Origin: Bacteroidota bacterium
GTDB lineage: Bacteria; Bacteroidota; Bacteroidia; Chitinophagales; Chitinophagaceae
Length of the DNA: 36,091 nt
Direction of reading: 5' to 3'
Assembly (NCBI GenBank): GCA_018268085.1
Contig: JAFDXE010000037.1
Coordinates: 1 to 36,091 of the forward strand
Under the pieces are notes generated by a model that was not told where the DNA came from, made no database searches, and worked only from the letters and a program-made list of their open reading frames with translations. Within the stretch, counting starts at the first letter, position 1. Every line of letters begins with the position of its first letter. Below, piece after piece: positions 1 through 10,600 of this stretch. A program made the position numbers and the translations under genes.

Positions 1-101
1 AACTCCTTTTACCTCTGTGGTTAATCCTTCGTGCTCCTTTCTGCCTTTCAGCCTTCGTGGCAAAAACTTCTGTGTTAAACTCCTTTTACCTCTGTGGTTA
101 A
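1..101. repeat. Direct repeat, two exact 24-bp copies 77 bp apart
   Basis: Copies are at 1-24 and 78-101. Both begin AACTCCTTTTACC and end TGTGGTTAA. The first copy starts at the window edge, so more copies may lie to the left. It is noncoding and of unknown role. Confidence 0.8.
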
Positions 102-398
102 CCCCTTCCAAAAAAATATTTTTCATTTTACCCAACCCTTTTACCAACCACTACGGTTATATAAGTGTTGCAGTGGCGGCTGCAATGGTTTTCAGGGTTT
201 TTTATTTAGTTAAAAAACAGATTAGGAATGAACAGACATGTCCGTACCCTATTAACTTTCTTCCTGTTTATTTCCTCATTTCTACTGTATTCATTATTTG
301 CAATTCACTATAACAATAGCCATTTAGCGCTCTTCATTTTTTCCTATCGAATCCCTACCTTCGCCATTCTAAAATTCTAACCACTAAACTGTAAATGA
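1..398. other. Intergenic region with a duplicated 24-bp sequence
   Basis: No convincing gene lies here. An exact 24-bp sequence occurs at 1-24 and again at 78-101 (begins AACTCC, ends GTGGTTAA), and related text (CCTTCGTGG, TCTGTGTTAA) fills the space between, so this looks like the tail of a degenerate repeat family cut by the window edge. Near 167-184 TTGCAG and CTGCAA can pair around a short loop. A 98-codon open frame across the repeats has low-complexity, repeat-derived sequence and is not accepted. No clear promoter for the downstream icd gene was found; TACCTTCG near 356 is one mismatch from the usual -7 box. Confidence 0.6.
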
Positions 399-1631
399 AT
401 GGCCAAGATTAAAGTTGCAAATCCGGTTGTTGAACTGGACGGAGATGAGATGACAAGAATCATCTGGAAATTTATTAAAGACAAACTCATACTTCCCTAC
501 CTCGATGTACCCATTCAATATTATGACCTCGGAATGGAATACCGCGATCAAACCGACGACCAGGTTACCATTGATGCGGCCAATGCCATCAAAGCCTGCG
601 GTGTAGGTATTAAATGCGCTACCATTACTCCGGATGAAGCCCGTGTAAAAGAATTTAACCTGAAACAAATGTGGAAGAGCCCGAATGGGACTATCCGCAA
701 CATTCTCGACGGCACCGTTTTCCGTGAGCCAATTGTTATGCAGAATGTACCAAGACTGGTTACCAACTGGACGGCACCGATCATTGTTGGTCGTCATGCA
801 TTCGGTGATCAATATCGTGCAACCGATACCGTTATTAAAGGAAAAGGTAAGTTAACGATGACCTTTACACCTGAAGGTGGCGGCGAACCACAAATTTTTG
901 AAGTGTTTAATTTTAAAGGAGACGGTGTTGCCATGAGCATGTACAATACCGATGAAAGCATTATGGGATTTGCCCGCAGTTGCTTTAATATGGCGCTCAG
1001 TAAAAAATGGCCGTTGTACCTCTCTACAAAAAATACCATTCTTAAAAAATATGATGGTCGCTTTAAAGATATTTTTGAAACCATTTATCAGAACGAATTT
1101 AAAACGCAGTTTGAAGCAGCCGGCATTACTTATGAACATCGTTTGATCGATGATATGGTGGCGAGTGCTTTAAAATGGAACGGTAATTTTGTATGGGCCT
1201 GTAAAAATTATGATGGCGACGTACAAAGCGATACGGTTGCGCAGGGATTCGGAAGTCTTGGTTTGATGACATCTGTATTGGTTACACCTGACGGAAAAAC
1301 AATGGAAGCCGAAGCGGCACATGGAACGGTTACACGTCACTATCGTGATCACCAGGCAGGCAAGAGAACATCAACCAACCCGATCGCTTCTATTTTTGCA
1401 TGGACAAGAGGACTGGCTTTTCGCGGTAAACTCGATAACAATCAACCGTTGATCGATTTCTGTAACAACCTTGAAGCTGTTTGCATTGAAACAGTGGAAA
1501 GTGGTAAAATGACCAAGGATCTTGCAGTTTGTATTCACGGCAATAAAGTAAATCATGGTGAACACTACCTGTACACCGAAGAATTCCTGGATGCTATTGA
1601 TGCAAACCTGAAAAAGAAAATGGGAATGTAA
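399..1631 (+). CDS. icd: NADP-dependent isocitrate dehydrogenase
   Basis: Oxidatively decarboxylates isocitrate to 2-oxoglutarate with reduction of NADP in the cytoplasmic TCA cycle. The 410-residue protein is close to the eukaryotic-type homodimeric family (human IDH1/2 class) rather than to E. coli Icd. Visible family blocks are WKSPNGTIRNIL near residue 90, GRHAFGDQYRATD near 131 (containing the arginine equivalent to IDH1 R132), STKNTILKKYDGRFKDIF near 210, NYDGDVQSDTVAQG near 270 and AAHGTVTRHYR near 308. The length is normal for the family. The start ATG is at 399; an ATG at 395 is out of frame. It faces the TonB_C lipoprotein gene convergently, with a shared terminator between them. 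Identification is firm. Confidence 0.97.
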   Translation: MAKIKVANPVVELDGDEMTRIIWKFIKDKLILPYLDVPIQYYDLGMEYRDQTDDQVTIDAANAIKACGVGIKCATITPDEARVKEFNLKQMWKSPNGTIRNILDGTVFREPIVMQNVPRLVTNWTAPIIVGRHAFGDQYRATDTVIKGKGKLTMTFTPEGGGEPQIFEVFNFKGDGVAMSMYNTDESIMGFARSCFNMALSKKWPLYLSTKNTILKKYDGRFKDIFETIYQNEFKTQFEAAGITYEHRLIDDMVASALKWNGNFVWACKNYDGDVQSDTVAQGFGSLGLMTSVLVTPDGKTMEAEAAHGTVTRHYRDHQAGKRTSTNPIASIFAWTRGLAFRGKLDNNQPLIDFCNNLEAVCIETVESGKMTKDLAVCIHGNKVNHGEHYLYTEEFLDAIDANLKKKMGM

Positions 1632-1648
1632 TGCCTATAACTGTATTT

Positions 1649-1683
1649 AAAAAAAGGAAGCTGCAAAACGGCTTCCTTTTTTT
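1649..1683. terminator. Bidirectional intrinsic terminator
   Basis: A 13-bp stem, AAAAAAAGGAAGC paired with GCTTCCTTTTTTT around a 9-nt loop, lies between convergent icd and the TonB_C lipoprotein gene. A-tract and T-tract flank it, so it can terminate in both directions. Confidence 0.9.
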
Positions 1684-1708
1684 GGATATATACGATTGTA
1701 AAGTAGGG

Positions 1709-2344
1709 CTATAACAACTGGAAACTCACGGGCAATGTAAATTTTGTCTTTACATTCTTGCCTTTCAACTTACCTGGATTCCATGCAGGCATTGAATTCA
1801 CAACCCGTAAAGCTTCTTCATCCAATCCATAACCAAGTTTATTGCCGGAAACATGAGCATTCGATAATTTCCCGGTTTCATCTACGGTGAACAAAATATT
1901 TACCGTGCCTTCAACACCATCATTACTGGCATCTGCGGGGTATTGCAGGTTTTTGTCGAAATAAGATTGAAGCCCTTTGCTGCCACCTGGAAACGACGGA
2001 TACACTTCCACGTTAGTATAGGTACCGGATTTATCTGCTTCCATTGCACCCGACATTTTTGGAGATTCCATCACTGTAACTTTTCCTTTCATACCTTTTT
2101 TGGCCGGGTTGGGTTTCGCAGTTGCAACACCATCTGACTTTGCAACCGTATCGGTGCTTTCCGCCTGGGCCATAGAGGTAGAACTGGGATCAGCATTTTG
2201 TATAACTACTCCGGTAGTGTCTGATTCCGAAGGCCGGCTGGTGGTATCATCGTTGTAACAACTACATAACAGAAAACTACATAGTGATAATAAAAACGTG
2301 AGCGGCTTAACTGCCATTATTTTTTTGTATTGCATAACATCCAT
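1709..2344 (-). CDS. Lipoprotein with TonB C-terminal domain
   Basis: Probable envelope lipoprotein whose last 90 residues form a TonB_C-like domain: FPGG, YFDKNLQYP, GTVNILFTVDETG, LDEEALRVV, MPAWNPG and a final FTLPVSFQL. Such domains normally contact TonB-dependent receptors or sit in related Bacteroidota envelope proteins. The N-terminus has a hydrophobic stretch ending LLCSC, a lipobox-like site, followed by a Ser/Thr/Asp-rich linker. The open frame extends to a TTG at 2380, but that TTG lies in an AACATTTG promoter-like box, so I place the start at ATG 2344; ATG 2335 or 2317 would also leave a signal peptide. Because it has a lipobox instead of a TM anchor and Pro-rich spacer, it is not a classical TonB. 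The exact partner is unknown. Confidence 0.8.
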   Translation of the reverse strand: MDVMQYKKIMAVKPLTFLLSLCSFLLCSCYNDDTTSRPSESDTTGVVIQNADPSSTSMAQAESTDTVAKSDGVATAKPNPAKKGMKGKVTVMESPKMSGAMEADKSGTYTNVEVYPSFPGGSKGLQSYFDKNLQYPADASNDGVEGTVNILFTVDETGKLSNAHVSGNKLGYGLDEEALRVVNSMPAWNPGKLKGKNVKTKFTLPVSFQLL

Positions 2345-2415
2345 TTTAATGAAAAATAGTTGACATGGACTATTTTTCAAATGTTATGCCTGTGTAGAAA
2401 TACATGAATGAATTC

Positions 2416-2436
2416 AAAAAAATCTGATTTCAGATT
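2416..2436 (-). terminator. Intrinsic terminator of the THUMP methyltransferase gene
   Basis: Read on the minus strand, AATCTG pairs with CAGATT around AAAT and is followed by a run of T. It lies 43 bp past the stop of the methyltransferase gene. Confidence 0.7.
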
Positions 2437-2478
2437 ATTTAAGGGAGAAAATTTCCCGCTTTGTAGAAAGAAGGCAAC

Positions 2479-3645
2479 TTATTTTTTTGATTCCCTGGTT
2501 CCTGCGTACAATTCGTATTCAAACAACCGGCAGTCGATTTTGCTTGTATAGAATTCGATTCTCCTTTTGGGTTTGAGCCCGATTTTTTTTGCCAGTTCGA
2601 GGTTGCCTGTAAAAATATAACCTGTATATCCTTTGCATTGTTGCTTTAAAAAATCGCCCATGCGCCTGTATGTTGCCTGCAATGCCAGCTCTTCCCCCAA
2701 CCTGTCACCATACTCTGGATTAAAATAGATGACGCCATTTCCATTTTCAGGAACCTTTGTTGCTGCAAAATCACACACTTCAAACTCAATTAAATGCTCC
2801 ACACCGGCAATGCCTGCATTAATAGAAGAAACATGAATCGCATCTTCACTGATATCGGTAGCAATGATGCGCAAACCCGGAACATCTGTAACATTACTTT
2901 CAATTTCTTTTAGCACCTGTTCATACATTGATGCTTCATACTCACGTACATGCATAAACGAGTAATTATTCCGGTATAAACCGGGCTTTCTTTGTGTAGC
3001 CAGCAATGCTGCTTCAATAGCAATGGTTCCCGAACCACACATCGGGTTTATAAAAACGGATTGCCTGTTCCAGTTGGTAGCGAGTAAGGTTGCGGCGGCC
3101 AGTGATTCAAGCATAGGCGCTTTACCTGGAATTTTACGGTAGCCGTGTTTTGATAAGGTTTCCCCGCTGGTATCGAGAAATATTTCTGCAATATCTTCTT
3201 TCCAGTAAAGATGAATGACAATGCCGGTAAGATCAGCACCGGAATCGGGCCTGCTGCCGGTTTTATCACGAAACCTGTCGGCAATGGCATCTTTTACTTT
3301 TACATTGGCAAACAAATTATTGGTGATGGTTTCATTGCTCACGTTACTGCTCACCGAAAAATATCCACCGGCAGGTATCAGCTTTTCCCATTCTAAGTTC
3401 AATAGTTCCCTGTACAGTTCATCTGCATTGCGTGATCTGAATTCTTTAATGGAAAACAATACCTGGCTTGCGCAACGCAAATGAAGGTTAAGCCGTATGC
3501 AATCGTGCAGGTTGCCGTTCACTTCAACGCCGGTTTTAAATACACGTACGGGGGTATAACCAAGTGACGTTATCTCCTGTTGCAGATAAACAGATAAACG
3601 GTTGCTGCAGGTTACTATTATTCTACCGGGGTGAAGAAGATTCAT
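2479..3645 (-). CDS. THUMP-domain class I SAM-dependent RNA methyltransferase
   Basis: Resembles the YpsC/RlmL N-terminal family that methylates N2 of guanine in rRNA or tRNA. An N-terminal ferredoxin-like and THUMP region (about residues 1-150) is followed by a Rossmann methyltransferase domain with INPMCGSGTIAIEAAL as the SAM-binding motif I, IIATDISEDAI as motif II, and FNPEYGDRLG as motif IV. Motif IV reads NPEYG where the family usually has NPPYG. The frame opens at ATG 3684, but a perfect TACATTTG box at 3658-3651 lies only 5 nt above ATG 3645, so I start translation at 3645 (388 residues). It is divergent from the NYN-domain gene, suggesting a shared control region for two RNA-related proteins. 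The substrate nucleotide cannot be told from sequence. Confidence 0.88.
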   Translation of the reverse strand: MNLLHPGRIIVTCSNRLSVYLQQEITSLGYTPVRVFKTGVEVNGNLHDCIRLNLHLRCASQVLFSIKEFRSRNADELYRELLNLEWEKLIPAGGYFSVSSNVSNETITNNLFANVKVKDAIADRFRDKTGSRPDSGADLTGIVIHLYWKEDIAEIFLDTSGETLSKHGYRKIPGKAPMLESLAAATLLATNWNRQSVFINPMCGSGTIAIEAALLATQRKPGLYRNNYSFMHVREYEASMYEQVLKEIESNVTDVPGLRIIATDISEDAIHVSSINAGIAGVEHLIEFEVCDFAATKVPENGNGVIYFNPEYGDRLGEELALQATYRRMGDFLKQQCKGYTGYIFTGNLELAKKIGLKPKRRIEFYTSKIDCRLFEYELYAGTRESKK

Positions 3646-3650
3646 ATTGG

Positions 3651-3658
3651 CAAATGTA
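3651..3658 (-). promoter_or_regulatory. -7 promoter box of the THUMP methyltransferase
   Basis: TACATTTG on the minus strand matches the Bacteroidota -7 consensus TAnnTTTG exactly. It ends 5 nt before ATG 3645. A TTTG at 3685-3682 is a possible -33 element, though its 23-nt spacing is slightly long. Confidence 0.6.
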
Positions 3659-3705
3659 AGCGAATGTGCGTAGCAGGTAATCAAAGACAGTTATCGTTGT
3701 AAATG

Positions 3706-3740
3706 TTTTTTAATGCGTCGGCAGAATTGTACTTACTTTG
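3706..3740 (+). promoter_or_regulatory. Candidate promoter of the NYN-domain gene
   Basis: TTACTTTG at 3733-3740 is one mismatch from TAnnTTTG, with a T-rich stretch at 3706-3711 about 21 nt upstream. It ends 4 nt before ATG 3745, the same geometry as the divergent gene and as murF. Confidence 0.45.
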
Positions 3741-3744
3741 TGGT

Positions 3745-4503
3745 ATGAATGAAAAAGATATACGGTTGGCAGTATTGATAGATGCCGACAATGTTCCTTA
3801 CAGCAATATTAAAGATGTAATGGAAGAAATTGCCAAATACGGAACACCTACTTTTAAACGGATTTATGGCGACTGGACGAAGCCAACTGTTTCCGGTTGG
3901 AAAAATGTATTATTGGAAAACGCCATCACACCGATTCAGCAATACAGTTATACCAGCGGAAAAAACTCGAGTGATTCTGCATTGATCATTGATGCAATGG
4001 ACATACTGTATTCGGGTAAGGTTGATGGATTTTGCATTATATCCAGCGACAGCGATTTTACCAGGCTGGCAACCAGGTTACGGGAAGCAGGTATGAAAGT
4101 TTTCGGCATCGGGCAAAAGAAAACGCCCAATCCGTTTATTGTGGCCTGTGATAAATTTATATATATGGAGATCATTGGCGTAACGGATGAAAATGCTACG
4201 GCTGAAGCTGAAACCAAAACAGCAATTTCAAAATCAAAAGCAAAACCTGCAGTTGAAAAAATTGGCAAGGGTACATTTAAACTCATTAAAACAACCATTA
4301 ACGACCTGGCAGATGAAAACGGTTGGGCATTCCTTGGAGACGTAGGAAACCTGATATTAAAAAAGCAACCGAACTTTGATTCCCGTGTGTATGGTTTCTC
4401 TAAATTATCTCAACTGATCAGATCATTTCCCCAGTTTGAAATGGATAAGAGGGAAACCGATAAATCCGGTATTAAACTTATCTATATCCGTAATAAAGAT
4501 TAA
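3745..4503 (+). CDS. NYN-domain (PIN-like) protein with C-terminal OST-HTH/LOTUS domain
   Basis: Predicted RNA-processing or RNA-binding protein. The N-terminal NYN/PIN-like nuclease fold shows its acidic positions in LIDADN (about residue 12), SSDSALIIDAMD (about 77) and ISSDSDFTRLATRLREAG (about 100), so catalytic residues appear intact. After a Lys/Ala-rich linker, residues about 175-252 look like an OST-HTH/LOTUS domain (FKLIKTTINDLADENGWAF, then FDSRVYGFSKLSQLI and ending KLIYIRNKD). This LabA/MARF1-like NYN plus LOTUS architecture is known in bacteria, but most members have no defined target. The open frame extends to ATG 3703; ATG 3745 is preferred because a promoter-like box lies immediately before it and homology begins with MNEKDIRLAVLIDADN. 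Confidence 0.85.
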   Translation: MNEKDIRLAVLIDADNVPYSNIKDVMEEIAKYGTPTFKRIYGDWTKPTVSGWKNVLLENAITPIQQYSYTSGKNSSDSALIIDAMDILYSGKVDGFCIISSDSDFTRLATRLREAGMKVFGIGQKKTPNPFIVACDKFIYMEIIGVTDENATAEAETKTAISKSKAKPAVEKIGKGTFKLIKTTINDLADENGWAFLGDVGNLILKKQPNFDSRVYGFSKLSQLIRSFPQFEMDKRETDKSGIKLIYIRNKD

Positions 4504-4681
4504 TAATCCGATAGCCCTGTTTCCTTAATATGGATGTTTTCCTTCGAATTCATATACATTTTTATGAGTTTGATAAATAAATTCGTATCTTAAATAACCT
4601 TTTCTCCTACGAAAATTCCTCTCTCTTTTTCCCGCTTCATTTACTATCCTGTGTAGTTTATTATTATTAATACACATTTAT

Positions 4682-7600
4682 ATGATAAGAATTAATACCA
4701 TTATTTTTTTGGGATTAATTATAGGGTCCCTGTTACCACACCTGCTGCTCGCCCAGTCTTATAAAAAATTTTCTGCCTTTGCTGGTGGAAATGCAGCCGA
4801 AGAAACCATAAGCTTAAAAGAGGTAAATGGGGAAACTTACCTTCTGGGATACACGAAATCCAGCAATTTTCCGGTAACGAACGGAACAACCTACAAAGGA
4901 TTTAATGATATCACATTGGTAAAATATGATGTTGCCGGTAATGTGCTGTATGCAACCTACCTCGGCGGTACAGGCGATGAATCTAACGTGGTGATGCAGG
5001 TGATAAACGGAGAAGTATTGCTCAGCGGTAATACATCATCCAGTAATTTCCCTGTAACCAATGGCACTCCTTATCATGGAGGAACACAGGATGTTTTTGT
5101 TACCAGGCTTTCGTCAACCGGTTCAATAACGTTTTCAACTTTAATAGGAGGATCAAAAGCAGAATTTATTACCAATAACGGTTTACAGGTATTGGGAAAC
5201 GAAATTATTATTGCAGGCAATACATCCTCATTAAATTTCCCTTCTACAAATGGAGTTGCATACGCCGGAGGAACCAATGATTTCTTTATCACTAAAATAA
5301 ACAGTACAAATGGAAATATCATCGCATCAACATTGATTGGCGGAACAAATGCAGATGTGCTTACCTACGCAACATTCGATAATGATAATTTTTACATCAT
5401 GGGCAATACCTTATCAGATGATATACCCATTACCATTGGTAGCCCGGTATTAAACGACCCGAATGAAACCGGTTTTATTGCCAGCGTTAGGCGCACCGAT
5501 CTGAATATTAACTACGCAAGGTACCTGGGTGGTCCCGGAACAGACTACGTCAATTCGGGAAAGTTACACAATGGTATTTTATATGTTTGCGGATTTACCT
5601 ATTCCCTCGGATTTCCTGTAACCAATGGCAGTGCCCCAAACTTCGACGGCCTTGATTACCTTGACGGATTTTATACCAAATTAGACAATGCCGGCAATAT
5701 CCTTTTCTCAACTTATTTATCAACCAACGAACTTGATGTAATTAACAGCATTGAGATAGATAATGATGAAATTTACCTGGTAGCGGGAACCGGATACAAT
5801 CCTTTTAACGGTGAGCGCAAACTGATCCTGTTTAAATTTAATGACAACAATGATTTATTATTTTCAAAAAAAATAGGTTTAGGTTTTGGTGCACCGGCTC
5901 AATTCCCTCTTTTCTACAAAGTTGTTAATGGAAATTTTTATGTTGCCGGCATTTGTAATGCTGCAACATATCCCGTTACAAATGGCAGCCAGTTCTTTAG
6001 CGGAGGCACAGGTTATTTTACAAAAATTGATGGTCAGGGAAGTATTCTTTATTCGAGTTTCCTGGGGAAGATGAACAACATTTTACCATTACAATTTTCC
6101 AATAATAAATTTATCATTACTGCCAGTACGGATCTCGCTAGTTACCCGATGACTGATTTTAGTGTTCCATCAGGAAATACTGATAATGTATTGATCGTAA
6201 AAAATACAAATGGAACAGATGTGTACAGTGGATATATTGGTGGTGCAGATGTTGAAACGCCGGTTGCCGTACAGGTAAACGCTGATGATATTTACATCGC
6301 CGGAAAAACATTTTCTGCCAATTACCCGGTTACTAATACTGTTCTCTATAAAGGAAACGGCGACCAGTTCATTAGTAAAATTTCTTTTTGCCCCGACAAA
6401 TATTTTACTGTCAATGATACTTTGTCGCCTAAAATACAAACTGCCTGTAAATTCGGGCTTGGGCAAAAAATTATCGGTAGTCAATTGCAGGTTCCATCAG
6501 ATAGTCTGCCTGTAATTTACCTGAATGGTATTGCTACACCACAACCTCCCGTTACTGCCAATTTCCAATGGCAGATTGCCAATTCTATAAATGGTCCATG
6601 GATCGATATTCCGGCTGCAGTGTTTAAAGATTATACGCCGCAACTGGGAGCGTTCAGCCAGTATTACAGGAGATTGTCTTACACGGCGAGTACATGCGGC
6701 AGCCAGTTGATTCATATTAGCGATACAGCATCTGTACTTGCCAATACATTAACTGCTCCAACTGTAAATACCGGCGGCACGTTGATTACATGTCCCGGAA
6801 CTGCTGTTACGCTGGGTGGTTCTCCCACTGCAACAGATGGAAACCCGCCATATGTTTCTTACATATGGGACAATGGTGCTGCCCCTGTTCCCAACCCAAC
6901 GGTAACGGTTAGCAGCAATACTATATTTACCATCATTGTTACCGATAGTGAAGGATGCCAACAGATTGGACAGGCTGTTGTACTCACCCATCGTGCCGAT
7001 GCCGGACCCGATAAAGGTGCCTGCGGAGGAAGTCCTGCACAGATAGGAACATTTCCTATTCCCGGTGCAGGTATTACATATAGCTGGCAACCATCAACAG
7101 GTTTAAATGCCGGTAATATTGCACAACCATTGGCAACACCTGCTATTGTTACCAGTTATGAACTCACACTAAGTATCCCGGTATCAGGTGGAGGAATTTG
7201 TATCACAAAAGATACGGTTGTTGTTACACCGGTAGCTGCACCGACAAATACAAATATTGCGGGGCCCGACAAAGTAATTTGTTTGGGAGACAGTGCGTCT
7301 ATTGGCTCAACAGCACAAGGTGGATTTAATTATGTGTGGAGCCCGGGAAGCTATCTTACCGGAAACACAACCGCTACAACATGGTATTACCCTGGAAATA
7401 TTACCATGCCCGAACCTAATCCGGCCATTTTGTTTCTCACTGCACAAAGAAACGGATGTTCATTTCCTGACGAAACAGTTGTAGCTACAATTGAAGCAAG
7501 GGCGGGCCTTGATGGCTGCGGACCAAGAATAATCGGACTACCTGATCGTACACCCGGTATCAATGAAGTGTATTCCTGGTCTGTTATTTCCGGAACGGGA

Positions 7601-10600
7601 GCATTTTTAGGTCCAACGGATCAGCCTCAGGTTGCCGTGGGTGCATCGGTTGGCGGACCTACAATATACGAACTAACGGTAACGTACAACGGCCATAGTT
7701 GTTCCGACCAGGTAAAAGTTCCGGCAGATTGTGGTGGATGTGTTGTGCATATTGATGTTAATGCACAATACGATTGCCCAGATTTTGATACGAATGGCGG
7801 TAGCGTTACATTGGTTGCAACATCTGGGCTACTAAATGCGGTATATACATGGTCGCCACAGGTTGGACTATCATCTTATACAGGTAGTACAGTGCAACTA
7901 ACGGATGATGTACCAAGAGTATATTTTGTAACGGCTACAAACCTAAACGATACATCGGTTCATTGCACCACAAGCATATTTGTAAATGATCCTGCATATT
8001 CTCTCCCTGTTTTTAATGCAAACGATACTGTTACCTGCGCAGGACAACCAGTAACTATTGGTGCACCTCCGGTAGCAGGATATACCTATGAATGGTCTGG
8101 CGCTGGTTTGTCGAGTAACTTAATCAGCAATCCTGTAGCTACCATATTTACACAAACCAGTTATCCGGTTTTAATAACAGACGGGAACGGATGTAAACTA
8201 AAAGATACGGTGCTGGTTTCTGTGCAGAATTCACAAGTGAATGGTGGCCCCGACTGGGTAATTTGCAGTGGAGGTACGGTACAATTAGGAACAGGAACTC
8301 AACCGAATACTACGTATTTGTGGGAACCACAAACATCTCCATGGCAGAATGGTACGAATCAGTTCTCTGCACAACCACAGGTATTTGTAGCCACGAACGC
8401 AGACTTCATTGTAACGGCTACTACTTCTGCAGGCTGTATAACAAAAGACACCGTGCAGGTTGTAGTGAATGCAAATGCCGGCATTCCTGATGCCCCGGAT
8501 AAATTCATTTGTAAAGGAAGCACGGTTGTGATCGGAAGCCCTGCAATTTCAGGTGCAACTTACCAATGGACTCCTGCAACAGGATTGAGCAATCCAACTG
8601 TTGCACAGCCGGTGGCAAGCCCTCAGGTAACAACTACATATACTTTAACTGTAACTTTCCAGGGATCATGTGCCATCAGCGCTACAGATCAGGTAACCGT
8701 TACCGTTGGTAGTGCAAGTTTCAGTATGCCGGATATAAACTTTTGCCCGGGAAGTGGCGCAGTTTCGCTCGGTAATAATGCCCCTGCAGGCATGATAAGC
8801 TATAGCTGGACGCCAACCGCACTTGTTACCAATCCAAATATTGCAAACCCGAGTACTCTCAATCCCCCACCATCTGTAACAACACAATTCACTTTACTTG
8901 TAACAGATGCCAACGGATGTAAATACAGGGATACAATATTATTGATTCCAGCTATCACAAAACCCGATGCCGGACCTGATAAAGTGATCTGTAAATTCAG
9001 TACAACGAATATTGGAAGTGCAGCTAATCCTGTTTCACCCGATTTTACATATAGCTGGACCCCGGCTACGAACCTGAGTGACCCTTCAAGCCCTAACCCG
9101 GTGTTTACCGGAACTACGGGCGGCACCTTTAATTATATACTAACGGTAACCAGTAACCTCGTTACATGTACTTCGTCAGACACTGTGCAGATAAAAGTAA
9201 TTGACATTTCGTTTCCACAGCTCAACAACCCAACAATTTGCCAGAACAGTTGTGTACAGATCGGAACAACGCCTGTGCAGGGGGTACAATATCAATGGTT
9301 CCCTTCAACCGGATTGTCTGACAGTCATATTGCAAACCCCGTTGCCTGTGTTGGCTCAAGTACCGTTTCTTATACACTTACAGCCACCAACCTGAACGAT
9401 TGCTTTTCGTCTGCCACTACGGTAATTGGCGTTTATCCTTTACCGGCAGCACAGGCAACAATTCCACCGGTAAGTGCATGCCTTGGAGATTTAAACACAT
9501 TCTTTAGTCCATCCATTAATCCTCCGGGGAATTATTTGTACACCTGGACACCGGATAATGGAACACTTAGCGACATTCACTCATTAACGCCGGTTATCTC
9601 GCTAACGAATGTTGGCAGCAGCACTTATTTTTTACAAATAACGGATACGTCAACAGGCTGCGCAAATATTGCCATTGGAAACGTTACGGTAAATCTTTGT
9701 CCCGATCTCTCCGTAATTGGCGACTATATGTGGTTTGACCTTAATGGAAACGGTATCCAGGATGTAAATGAAATTGGCGTGAGTGGCATGGAAGTAAAGT
9801 TGTATAACAATGCCGGATTTAATGTAGCTACTACCGCTACGAATTCAGATGGATATTACCAGTTTTCCAATGTTCAGCCGGGGAATGATTACTATGTGAT
9901 CTTTACTAAGCCTGCCGGTTATAGTTTCACTTTACAAAATATAGGTGGTGTGGCTGCTGCAGATAACAGTAAGGCGGATGCAACCGGACAAAGCAACAAC
10001 TTCAATGTACCTCCTGCATCTTCCATTCTGAACATTGATGCAGGCATAGTAACGGGATCGGTGCCGGTAACCTTGCTCAGTTTTACTGCAAGGTTGAGAA
10101 ATAATAATACCGTTTTACTGAACTGGCAAACTACTGCAGAGGTAAATAATGACTATTTCGATGTAGAAAGAAGTATTGATGGAATAAACTTCGCAACCAT
10201 TGGAAGGGTTGAAGGCCATGGAACAACTTTACTGCCAAATAACTATGCGTTGATTGATCCAAATCCGGTTTCAGGTTACAATTATTATCGCCTTCGCCAG
10301 GTAGATTATGACGCACATTTTATGTATTCACATACAGAAGTTGTGGAGCTAAAAAAACCTGAACTGGTTACAGTCTTTTACAACGAACAGCAAAATTCGA
10401 TACAGGTTCAATTCAGCAATTCACAAAATAACCTGAGGTTAAAATTATATTCAGCTAACGGGCAACTCATCAAATCTGCAACTGAAAAAAATAACAATAT
10501 AGCATATACATTTCAGCTACCGGTATTGGCAACAGGTATATACATGTTAGAACTGGTAAGTGACAAAGAAAGACTGGTGAAAAAAATATTTATCAGTAAA

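Noticed and set aside
17..313. 98-codon open frame on the plus strand
   Set aside because: It runs through the duplicated 24-bp sequence, has repeat-derived low-complexity residues and no start context or homology that I can see.
2442..2458. GGGA/TCCC small hairpin
   Set aside because: Four base pairs only and no T-tract; the stronger AATCTG/CAGATT hairpin nearby explains termination.
3646..3684. Upstream ATG of the THUMP methyltransferase
   Set aside because: An exact promoter -7 box lies between it and ATG 3645, so it would not be transcribed from that promoter.
8666..9126. Minus-strand open frames inside the giant surface protein gene
   Set aside because: Antisense shadows of the Ig/PKD-like repeats, with no independent start signals.
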